Origin: an uncultured Pelagibacteraceae bacterium
GTDB taxonomy: Bacteria > Pseudomonadota > Alphaproteobacteria > Pelagibacterales > Pelagibacteraceae
Length of the DNA: 64,000 bases
Reading direction: 5' to 3'
Assembly: GCA_902556855.1 (NCBI GenBank)
Contig: CACDXJ010000001.1
Coordinates: forward strand, 124,001 to 188,000
Position 1 is the stretch's first letter. The number at the start of each line of letters is the position of its first letter. Below, piece after piece: positions 56,834 through 64,000 of the stretch. The notes beneath the pieces were generated by a model that saw nothing but the letters and a program-made list of their open reading frames with translations, searched no databases and was not told where the DNA came from. The position numbers were made by a program, and so were the translations under genes.

Positions 56834-58268
56834 TCATTTTGCTTTGTTTAAAAATATAAGTCTTTCCTGTCTTTTTTATTTTATAATTATTTATCTTTCC
56901 GTTTGTCCATTTTATTTGTACTTCGAAGTCTTTTTCACCATTTCTAATTCCATAGTGGGCAACAGGTTCCATTTGGCATAGATATCCAGAGCCAGAGTCT
57001 ATTGTTTTAGAATGTTTTCTTAAATTAGAAATTAGTGTTACGGTTGCTCCTCTTGCCGGTGCTCCATTTTTATTTAAAGCTTTTATTCTAAGATAATTCT
57101 TCTTTTTTTTTACGTTTGCTTTGTAAAGTGTAAGTATTTGATTTCCTGTTTCTCCATGTGCAATTAATAATTCTAAAATTCCATCTTTATCAATATCTGC
57201 TACAGCAGCACCAGTTCCAAGACCATTAGCTTCAGAATTAGACGTGATATCAATCTCTTCTAGTTTTCCATTCTCTATAATTTTAAATAATTTATTTGGT
57301 TCACCGATATTATTAAGAAATATTTCGTCATATCCATCATTATCAAAGTCAGCTGTGATAACTGTTCGAATTTTAGATGGTCTTTTAAAATTGTTATCAG
57401 CAATGTCTTTAAAAGAGTTTTCTTTTTTTATAAATATACGGTGTTCACCATCCCAATTTCCACTTACAATATCTAGCTGACCTCTGTACAAAACATCACT
57501 TAATGCTGTTCCTCTTCCATTTTCATAAGGATCTAAAACATTGTACCCAGATGCTACATCGTAAAAAGTACCATCAACGTTTTTATACAAAAAATTTACA
57601 CCTCTTTCATTAGCTGCGAAAATATCAATATTGTTTGATAATATATGACCAGCAACGACTGCTCTTCCTCCGGTTATTTTATCTAACCCAAATTCTGCCG
57701 CTCTATCCTTAATTTTCCCCTTAAACTTTTCATAAAATCTTGTTGGACCACCATAATTAGCAACATAAATTCCATACTTCCCATCTCCTTTTCTATCTAC
57801 ACAAACAACTGAACGACCTGCTGTAAAGTTTAAATCTATTTGATTTTTCTTTTGTTCAAAAATATCAAAAAATTCAGCATTTTTTAGATCTATTAAACGA
57901 TCAGAATATTTCTTTTCACCGCTATAAGTATCAGTATTTAAAAAATAAATTTCTTCGTAACCATCAGAATCTATATCGCAAGCAGCTACACCAATGGTAA
58001 AACTACTTCTATCTGTAAACTTAATATCATCTACAATATTTATAAGTTTGTTATTTTTGTATGTTAAAGCTAAATTTTCACTTCCAAAACCAGCTACTAT
58101 AAACTCGTAAGTTCCATCCTTATTAACATCAGCTACAGAAATACCATATCTCAAACTTTCATAGTTGTTTTCTATCAAATCTGTAATGTTATTAAAAAAA
58201 TTTGCTGACGCACTTTTTATTGAAATAAGAATAAATATTATTGAAAAGAAGACAGATTTTGATCTCAT
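56817..58268 (-). CDS. Exported FG-GAP/VCBS-repeat protein with ASPIC/UnbV C-terminus
   Basis: 483 residues. Signal peptide at 1-22 (SVFFSIIFILISIKSASA). At least six beta-propeller-type repeats with Ca-binding D-x-(N/D)-x-D-G cores follow: VADVNKDGTYEF, CDIDSDGYEEIYF, VDRKGDGKYGIYV, ADFDNDGYDEIFL and VADIDKDGILELLI. The C-terminal about 90 residues match the ASPIC/UnbV domain (ARGATVTL, then YLCQMEPVAHYGIRNGEKDFEVQIKW). This is the CRTAC1-like architecture, implicated in adhesion and cell-surface binding. Ligand unknown. Upstream gene is a hotdog thioesterase, 7 bp or so away on the same strand. Confidence 0.88.
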   Translation of the reverse strand: MRSKSVFFSIIFILISIKSASANFFNNITDLIENNYESLRYGISVADVNKDGTYEFIVAGFGSENLALTYKNNKLINIVDDIKFTDRSSFTIGVAACDIDSDGYEEIYFLNTDTYSGEKKYSDRLIDLKNAEFFDIFEQKKNQIDLNFTAGRSVVCVDRKGDGKYGIYVANYGGPTRFYEKFKGKIKDRAAEFGLDKITGGRAVVAGHILSNNIDIFAANERGVNFLYKNVDGTFYDVASGYNVLDPYENGRGTALSDVLYRGQLDIVSGNWDGEHRIFIKKENSFKDIADNNFKRPSKIRTVITADFDNDGYDEIFLNNIGEPNKLFKIIENGKLEEIDITSNSEANGLGTGAAVADIDKDGILELLIAHGETGNQILTLYKANVKKKKNYLRIKALNKNGAPARGATVTLISNLRKHSKTIDSGSGYLCQMEPVAHYGIRNGEKDFEVQIKWTNGKINNYKIKKTGKTYIFKQSKMTISPS

Positions 58269-58274
58269 TAAATG

Positions 58275-58652
58275 CTACTTTAGTATTTTCCAAGTACCAC
58301 TTGCAGAGGCTACTATGTCGCTTGAATTAGAAATTTCACAAAAAATAAAAACCAGTGTTTTAGTTTTTTTTAATATTTTTACTTTTCCAATAAGTTTATC
58401 ACCGAGTTGGCCTACAGAGATAAATTTCATATCTAAATCAATTGTTACACATCTCTTGTCACCAGCAACTCTATGTGCAGCCGTTCCCATCCCTGTATCA
58501 GCTATAGTGGAGAGGAATCCACCATGGGCGATTTTACCAGTGTTCAAATGTATTTCTTTCACCTCTACCATAAACTCATATTGAGTGTCGCTAATTTTTT
58601 TTAGCTCTAAACCGCCAAGATGTTTCATAAAACCTTTATTAGACTCGTCCAT
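58275..58652 (-). CDS. PaaI-family hotdog thioesterase
   Basis: Hydrolyses acyl-CoA thioesters. 125 residues from this start. The hotdog helix and catalytic region HLNTGKIAHGGFLSTIADTGMGTAAH contains the conserved HGG, with Asp in ADTGMG. A start at 58667 would add MIKKI; the ATG at 58652 reduces overlap with the upstream EamA gene to 14 bp and is preferred. Substrate unknown. Cotranscribed with the EamA gene. Confidence 0.85.
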   Translation of the reverse strand: MDESNKGFMKHLGGLELKKISDTQYEFMVEVKEIHLNTGKIAHGGFLSTIADTGMGTAAHRVAGDKRCVTIDLDMKFISVGQLGDKLIGKVKILKKTKTLVFIFCEISNSSDIVASASGTWKILK

Positions 58653-59538
58653 AATTTTTTTTATCATATAAAGGAGCTAATTGTGAAAAAATTACTGCAA
58701 TTAAAATAAGAATTATTCCTAAAATTTTTACTTCGTTCAAAAACTGGCTTAAAATAATCCATCCAAAGACTGATGCGAATACACCCTCAAGTGAAAATAT
58801 AATAGCTACTGGCGCTGGAGAAAGGTTTTGCTGTCCATATATTTGCAGGAGAAAGGCCACGCCGCTAGAGAGAACTCCAGCATATAACATTTCTTTCCCA
58901 TCCAAAACCATATTTGAAAACTTAACACTTTCGAAAACAAAAGCAGGCATTAATGCAAATATTGAAGCAATTAAACACTGAAGGCATGCAATAGTAATTG
59001 GATAATTAAATATCCTTAAAAATCTTGAAATAAAAACAATATGAAATGCCCAAAACAATGCATTAAAAACTGCAATACTATCTCCTATTCTTACTTGAAT
59101 ATTGTCAAACTCAGTTAATAGGATACCACCAAATAAACAAATAATGATAGATAGCCAAACAGACTTATGAATATTTTTTGAAAAAAAGTAATAAGCTACA
59201 AACGGAACTAAAATTACATAAAAAATTGTAAATACTGCTGTATTTGCTACATCTGTATACAAAAGAGCAAACTGCTGTAAAACATTGCCCATTGAAAGAA
59301 GAAACCCAATAAGCAAAAGATTTAAAATATTTTCTTTCTTAAAAATTATTGAATTAACTTTTTTATATTCAAAAATAAATAAAAATGGGACTAATGTGAG
59401 AAATCCAAGAAACAGTCTACCAAAAGTAAAAGTAAATGGACCATTATAATCCATACCCATGTCTTGAGCGACAAAAGCAGATCCCCAAATTAAAGAACAA
59501 CTTATAGCACAAATTAGAGAGAAAACTTTTTTATTCAT
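58639..59538 (-). CDS. EamA/DMT family permease
   Basis: 299 residues, ten membrane helices in two EamA halves (about 1-140 and 150-290). The N-terminal SCSLIWGSAFVAQDMGMDYNGPFTF and the paired helix ending in FTIFYVILVPFVAYYFF are typical of drug/metabolite exporters of the RhaT/EamA type. Direction and substrate are not readable. It lies 23 bp downstream of aceF on the same strand, with no terminator visible between. Confidence 0.87.
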   Translation of the reverse strand: MNKKVFSLICAISCSLIWGSAFVAQDMGMDYNGPFTFTFGRLFLGFLTLVPFLFIFEYKKVNSIIFKKENILNLLLIGFLLSMGNVLQQFALLYTDVANTAVFTIFYVILVPFVAYYFFSKNIHKSVWLSIIICLFGGILLTEFDNIQVRIGDSIAVFNALFWAFHIVFISRFLRIFNYPITIACLQCLIASIFALMPAFVFESVKFSNMVLDGKEMLYAGVLSSGVAFLLQIYGQQNLSPAPVAIIFSLEGVFASVFGWIILSQFLNEVKILGIILILIAVIFSQLAPLYDKKNYGRV

Positions 59539-59561
59539 GCTTTGTACTATTTTATTATTGA

Positions 59562-60821
59562 TTAAACGGCAAGTTTAAAAGCAAAATCTTTGCCAAGGCA
59601 CTTTCCTAAATAAACGCAAAATCTTGCACCCTCAGCTCCATCAATTAATCTATGATCGTAAGATAATGACAAAGGAAGTATTTTTCTGGAAACGATTTTA
59701 TCTTTTATTTTCACTAGTCTATCAAAAGTTTTTCCCACGCCAAGAATAGCTACTTCCGGTGGATTAATTATTGGTGTAAAGAAGGTTCCACCAATCCCCC
59801 CTAAACTTGAAATTGTCATCGAACCACCAAAAAACTCTTTTTTATCAATTTTTAATTCTCTACAAAGCTTACTAGTTTTTTTTAAAGCTTCTCCAATTTC
59901 TTTAATACTCATTTGATCCACATCCCTGATTTTGGGCACCATTAAACCATGAGGAGTATCAACCGCAAAACCTATATGAAAATATTTTTTATATAATACC
60001 TTATTCTGATTTGGATCTATAGATGCATTAAAATTAGGGAACTCTTTTAAAGCACTAACTAAAGCCTTAGCTATAAATGCTAACGGGGTTACTTTAATAA
60101 CATCACCAGAGTAATAGTCATACAATGATGATCTAAATTGTTCCATCTCAGTCACATCTACTTCATCATGTTGAGTAACATGTGGGATCTCAGTCCAAGA
60201 TCTAACTAAATGAGGGCCAGATAATCTTTTTACTCTAGGTATTTCTTTTATTTCAATATGACCAAATTCCTCGAGAGAAAACTCTTCTTTATATTCTTTT
60301 TTCTCTACCGCTCCTTTGTTGACCGTTACTTGCGATCGAATAAATTCTTTAACATCTTCTTCTGAGACTCTTCCTGATCTTTGAGAACCAGGAATTTCTA
60401 ATACGCTTGCTCCTAATTCTCTTGCAAATTTTCTCACCTTAGGACTAGCTAATTTTGTTCCTGTTTTAGTTGTCTTAACAGCTGCAGGAGGAGGAGTTTT
60501 AATCTTCTTAGGTTGGTCTTTTTCTACATCTATTTTTTTTCCCGGTATCTTCGCAACAGGCTCTTTTACTTCTTCAACCTTTTCAGACGATTTCAAAGTC
60601 AAAATGAGATCACCTTGATTTACTTTATCACCGACTTTTACATTTATTTTATTAATAGTACCTGATTGTGTCGACGGAACTTCAACACTAGATTTATCAC
60701 TTTCAAGAGTAATTAAAGAGTCATTTTTATTTATTGTTTGACCTTCTTTAACAAGAACCTCAATAATTTCTACATCCTTAAAATCACCCATATCAGGAAC
60801 TGTAATTTTAAGATCAGACAT
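59562..60821 (-). CDS. aceF: Pyruvate dehydrogenase E2, dihydrolipoamide acetyltransferase
   Basis: Core of the pyruvate dehydrogenase complex. 419 residues. One lipoyl domain (1-77) with lipoyl lysine K43 in LESDKSSVEVP, a short linker with Lys/Pro, the peripheral-subunit-binding domain (about 124-160, ASPKVRKFARELGASV), and the acetyltransferase domain with SLSYDHRLIDGAEG near the C-terminus. E. coli AceF has three lipoyl domains; here there is one, and a further one sits on AceE. The lipoyl coding regions of aceF and aceE share 26 identical bases (60681-60706 and 63692-63717). aceE ends 2 bp upstream. Confidence 0.95.
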   Translation of the reverse strand: MSDLKITVPDMGDFKDVEIIEVLVKEGQTINKNDSLITLESDKSSVEVPSTQSGTINKINVKVGDKVNQGDLILTLKSSEKVEEVKEPVAKIPGKKIDVEKDQPKKIKTPPPAAVKTTKTGTKLASPKVRKFARELGASVLEIPGSQRSGRVSEEDVKEFIRSQVTVNKGAVEKKEYKEEFSLEEFGHIEIKEIPRVKRLSGPHLVRSWTEIPHVTQHDEVDVTEMEQFRSSLYDYYSGDVIKVTPLAFIAKALVSALKEFPNFNASIDPNQNKVLYKKYFHIGFAVDTPHGLMVPKIRDVDQMSIKEIGEALKKTSKLCRELKIDKKEFFGGSMTISSLGGIGGTFFTPIINPPEVAILGVGKTFDRLVKIKDKIVSRKILPLSLSYDHRLIDGAEGARFCVYLGKCLGKDFAFKLAV

Positions 60822-60823
60822 AA

Positions 60824-63800
60824 TTATAAGTTTGCAGGAAATTCTTTTTCTTTATCAATTTTATATTTTTTAATTGCTTTTTCAGCTTGTTCAGAGCCTA
60901 TTAATTGTTCCTTAGCTAATGCACTCAAAGTGTAAGCAACAATATGTTCTTTATCAACTTCAAAAAACTTTCTTAAATTCTTTCTAGTATCACTTCTACC
61001 ATAACCATCTGTTCCAAGAGAATAAAACGGTTTCTCAGTATAAGGTCTTATCTGATCAGAAAATGCCCTTGTATAATCAGATGCAGCAATAATTGGACCA
61101 TCTCTCTTCTCTAAACATTTTTCAACATAGGATTTCTTCTTTTTATTCGAATTTAATAAATTCCACCTTTCAGTTTCCATTCCATCTTTTCTCAATTCAT
61201 TAAAACTTGTTACACTCCATATATCAGAGTCGATACCATATTCTTTTGATAATATTTCTGAGGCGGCAATTATTTCTCTTAGAATTGTTCCTGAACCAAG
61301 GAGTTGTACTTTTGTTTTTCCTTTATTATTATTTTCTTTAAACAAATACATTCCCTTTAAAATACCTTCTCTACTTCCTTTTGGTTTTTCAGGATGAGAA
61401 TAATTTTCATTCATTGCTGTAATATAGTAGAAAACATTTTCTTTTTTCTCGTGCATTCGTTTTAATCCCTCTCTAAGTATTATAGCCATCTCATATGCAA
61501 AAGTTGGATCATAACTTACACAATTTGGGATATTAGATGCTAACAAATGACTATGACCATCCTGGTGCTGAAGTCCTTCACCAGCTAAAGTAGTTCTTCC
61601 TGCAGTTGCTCCAATCAAAAAACCTCTAGCTTGAGAGTCACCAGCGGCCCATGCAAGATCCCCAACTCTTTGAAAACCAAACATAGAGTAAAAAATATAA
61701 ATTGGTATCATTTCTAAATCATGATTTGTGTACGAGGTTCCTGCAGCGATCCAAGAAGACATTGCGCCTGACTCGTTAATACCTTCTTCTAACACTTGAC
61801 CGCTTTTATCTTCTCGATATGAACTTAGTTGCTCAGAGTCCACAGGTTCATATTTTTGTCCTTCGTGGGCATAAATTCCAATTTTCTGAAAGAAACCCTC
61901 CATTCCAAAAGTTCTTGCCTCATCTGGTATTATTGGCACAAGTCTAGGTGATAAATTTTTATCTCGAAGTAAAGCAGTTAACATTCTAACGAGAGCCATT
62001 GTTGTTGACATTTCTTTATCTCCAGTAGATTTCATAAAGTTATCAAAAATATCTTTTGGAGGAGCCTTGATTGCTTTTGCAAAAGAGGATCTTTCTGGAA
62101 TAAAACCACCGAGCTTAATTCTTTTTTCCTTTAAGTACTTAATTTCTTCAGAATTTTCACTAGGTTTATAGTATTCAATATTTTTAACTTGTTTATCCGT
62201 AAGGGGCACTCCAAACCTATCTCTATAATAAAGTAAATCCTCTTCATCTAACTTTTTTTGTTGGTGAGTAGTATTGATACTCTCTCCTGATTTACCCATT
62301 CCATAACCTTTAATTGTTTTTGCAAGTATTACTGTAGGAGTCCCTGTATGCTGCATCGCGGCATGGTAAGCTGCATAAACTTTGTGTGGATCATGTCCAC
62401 CTCTATTAAGTCTCCAAATATCTTTATCTGTCATTGAGGAAACTAGTTCTTTAAGCTCTGGATATTTTCCAAAAAAATTATTTCGTACGTATTCACCACC
62501 TTTAGCCTTAAAGGCTTGATATTCACCATCAACACATTCATTCATTCTTTTAACGAGTAAACCAGTTTTATCTTTTGCTAATAATTGATCCCAATAGGAT
62601 CCCCATATAACTTTAATTACATTCCAACCAGTTCCCCTGAAGCTTCCTTCTAATTCTTGAATAATTTTACCATTACCTCTAACAGGTCCATCTAATCTTT
62701 GAAGATTACAATTTATTACAAAAATTAAATTATCTAACTTCTCTCTTGCAGCTAACCCTATTGCACCTAAAGACTCTGGCTCATCCATTTCACCATCTCC
62801 AAGGAAAACCCAAATTTTTCTTCCTTCATCTTTAACTAAACCTCTATTAATTAGATATTTTAAAAAACGTGCTTGATAGATGGCCATAATTGGTCCAAGG
62901 CCCATAGAGACTGTTGGGAACTGCCAGAAGTTTGGCATTAACCAAGGATGAGGATAAGAAGATAAACCACCTGAGGAAACTTCTTGTCTAAAACCGTCAA
63001 GTTGTTTGGCTGTCATTCTTCCTTCTAAAAATGCTCTTGCATACATTCCAGGTGCAGAGTGGCCTTGAAAATAAATGAGATCTCCACCAAATTTGTTATT
63101 TTTAGCTCTCCAGAAATGATTCATTCCTACATCATATAAAGTTGCAGCAGATGCAAATGTTCCAATATGTCCTCCTAACTCAGAACTTTTTTTGTTTGCT
63201 TTTACAACCATAGCCGCGGCGTTCCATCTAATGTAGGCTCTGATTTTTTTTTCTATATTTTGATCGCCTGGAGATTTAACTTCTATTTCAGGAGGAATAG
63301 TATTTATGTACGGAGTAGTTCTAGTATCTGGTAGAACTAATCCAGATTTATACGCTTGATCTATAACTTTGTTTAAAAGGTAACTTGCTCTTGGAGCTCC
63401 ATCATTTTCTATAACTGAATTCAAAGACTCTATCCATTCATTTGTCTCAATTGGATCAATATCATCTTTGGAAGCTGGTTCAGCAAATACTTTTTTGACT
63501 TGTTTTACTGGATTTAAATTACCGTTAGATTTAGGTTCTTCCTTAATCTCTTCAACTTTATTTTCTTTAATTTTTTTTGGGGCTTGAGCAGCTTTGCCAT
63601 TTTCTATGGTTGCAAGTAAGCTTCCTTCTGAAACTTTATCACCAACCTTTACTTTTAAATCTTTTATTTGACCCGATGAAGGCGATGGAATTTCAACACT
63701 AGATTTATCACTTTCAATAGTAACAATTGGATCGTTTTTACTAATTTGGTCGCCTGGTTTTACTAAAATCTCAATTACTTCTACGTCTTTAAAATCACCT

Positions 63801-63829
63801 ATATCTGGAACTGAAATATTCTGAGCCAT
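60824..63829 (-). CDS. aceE: Pyruvate dehydrogenase E1 (homodimeric type) with fused N-terminal lipoyl domain
   Basis: Decarboxylates pyruvate and acetylates the E2 lipoyl group. 1001 residues, against about 887 in E. coli. Residues 1-78 are a complete lipoyl domain (VPDIGDFKDVEVIEILVKPG, K42 in IESDKSSVEIP) joined by a Lys/Glu-rich linker to the standard AceE body, which starts near 121 (DPIETNEWIESLNSVIENDGAPRASYLL). ThDP binding shows GDGEMDEPES with NCNLQRLDG. The C-terminal half includes YEPVDSEQLSSYREDKSGQ. The ORF is unbroken and the fusion is part of the reading frame. Upstream, a TATAAT-like box (63837-63842) is close to the ATG; a leaderless mRNA is possible. Confidence 0.95.
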   Translation of the reverse strand: MAQNISVPDIGDFKDVEVIEILVKPGDQISKNDPIVTIESDKSSVEIPSPSSGQIKDLKVKVGDKVSEGSLLATIENGKAAQAPKKIKENKVEEIKEEPKSNGNLNPVKQVKKVFAEPASKDDIDPIETNEWIESLNSVIENDGAPRASYLLNKVIDQAYKSGLVLPDTRTTPYINTIPPEIEVKSPGDQNIEKKIRAYIRWNAAAMVVKANKKSSELGGHIGTFASAATLYDVGMNHFWRAKNNKFGGDLIYFQGHSAPGMYARAFLEGRMTAKQLDGFRQEVSSGGLSSYPHPWLMPNFWQFPTVSMGLGPIMAIYQARFLKYLINRGLVKDEGRKIWVFLGDGEMDEPESLGAIGLAAREKLDNLIFVINCNLQRLDGPVRGNGKIIQELEGSFRGTGWNVIKVIWGSYWDQLLAKDKTGLLVKRMNECVDGEYQAFKAKGGEYVRNNFFGKYPELKELVSSMTDKDIWRLNRGGHDPHKVYAAYHAAMQHTGTPTVILAKTIKGYGMGKSGESINTTHQQKKLDEEDLLYYRDRFGVPLTDKQVKNIEYYKPSENSEEIKYLKEKRIKLGGFIPERSSFAKAIKAPPKDIFDNFMKSTGDKEMSTTMALVRMLTALLRDKNLSPRLVPIIPDEARTFGMEGFFQKIGIYAHEGQKYEPVDSEQLSSYREDKSGQVLEEGINESGAMSSWIAAGTSYTNHDLEMIPIYIFYSMFGFQRVGDLAWAAGDSQARGFLIGATAGRTTLAGEGLQHQDGHSHLLASNIPNCVSYDPTFAYEMAIILREGLKRMHEKKENVFYYITAMNENYSHPEKPKGSREGILKGMYLFKENNNKGKTKVQLLGSGTILREIIAASEILSKEYGIDSDIWSVTSFNELRKDGMETERWNLLNSNKKKKSYVEKCLEKRDGPIIAASDYTRAFSDQIRPYTEKPFYSLGTDGYGRSDTRKNLRKFFEVDKEHIVAYTLSALAKEQLIGSEQAEKAIKKYKIDKEKEFPANL

Positions 63830-64000
63830 AAATCTTATTATAAACTGGTTGGAACATATAAAAAAGTTATTGGTTAATAAACTGGAAAGAATAGCGCTTA
63901 TTAGTTGAATAGTTCAGATTTTGACACATTTTTTGCCACTTTTTGTCATGTCTCAATGCTCTAATTAAGTATGAAATGGTTAATTAATTTTTTGTTTAAA
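63830..64000. other. Intergenic end of window upstream of aceE
   Basis: Holds a minus-strand TATAAT (63837-63842) 7 bp before the aceE ATG with no good -35, and a + strand TTGACA (63921-63926). An ATG at 63971 opens a + strand frame (MKWLINFLFK) that is cut by the window edge; it may be a real gene start but cannot be assessed. Confidence 0.3.

Noticed and set aside
63921-63949. TTGACA with a following TGTCAT as a promoter or operator at the window end
   Set aside because: The -10 match is poor and the TGACA/TGTCA arms are only 5 bp; the downstream gene is cut off.

Overview
This window reads as a stretch of chromosome from a SAR11-clade alphaproteobacterium (Candidatus Pelagibacter or a close relative). 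The evidence is very low G+C, intergenic gaps of 0 to 30 bp, overlapping start/stop codons, alphaproteobacterial gene orders (priA-atpHAGDC; rplU-rpmA-obgE-proB-proA-nadD-rsfS; argH-lptM-lysA; metX-metW divergent from hisC-tyrA), a marine-type SAM-II riboswitch before metX, and a TAXI-type TRAP transporter. I see no rRNA, transposase, integrase, phage gene or CRISPR array. The assignment rests on recognition of sequence and gene order, not on a search.

Layout. 1-6651 (+): truncated asd, sdhCDAB (complex II), mmsA and mdh in one run. 6648-9966: three accessory genes (methyltransferase, multi-spanning membrane protein, family 2 glycosyltransferase) between mdh and sucC. 10008-17721 (+): sucCD, sucAB and lpd. 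17750-24546 (+): priA and the F1 ATP synthase operon. 24539-31054 (-): rppH, ctpA, rsfS, nadD, proA, proB, obgE, rpmA, rplU. 31120-33595 (-): gloB, metW, metX with a SAM-II leader. 33772-35743 (+): hisC, tyrA. 35744-39174 (-): plsC, lysA, a 36-residue LptM-like lipoprotein, argH. 39205-45029: mixed single genes (TlpA thioredoxin, HIG1-like protein, esterase, HNH nuclease, coq7, dsbB, a DedA/YqaA-like protein, a tandem winged-helix protein, a BASS transporter) and tRNA-Leu(CAA). 45034-50914: acyl-CoA synthetase, a 23-residue Lys/Arg-rich peptide gene, CarD, ferredoxin, a TerB-like protein and a SUV3-like helicase. 51071-55791 (+): aminotransferase and TAXI TRAP binding protein plus fused permease. 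55824-58268: two very small ORFs, a Cys-rich exported protein and an FG-GAP/ASPIC protein. 58275-63829 (-): thioesterase, EamA permease, aceF and aceE.

The core of the window is central carbon and energy metabolism: pyruvate dehydrogenase, 2-oxoglutarate dehydrogenase, succinyl-CoA synthetase, succinate dehydrogenase, malate dehydrogenase and ATP synthase. One lpd gene lies with sucAB; none lies beside aceEF, so it probably serves both complexes. 

The most unusual items are a lipoyl domain fused to the N-terminus of homodimeric-type AceE; an 18-of-23-basic micro-protein with its own RBS and terminator next to a CarD gene that has a Lys-rich tail; a SAM-II aptamer followed at once by an intrinsic terminator whose loop and 3' arm can pair with the aptamer; an SdhD lacking the usual heme-ligand His; and the three-gene surface-glycan-like insertion inside the TCA gene run. 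I found no large undescribed multi-gene system.
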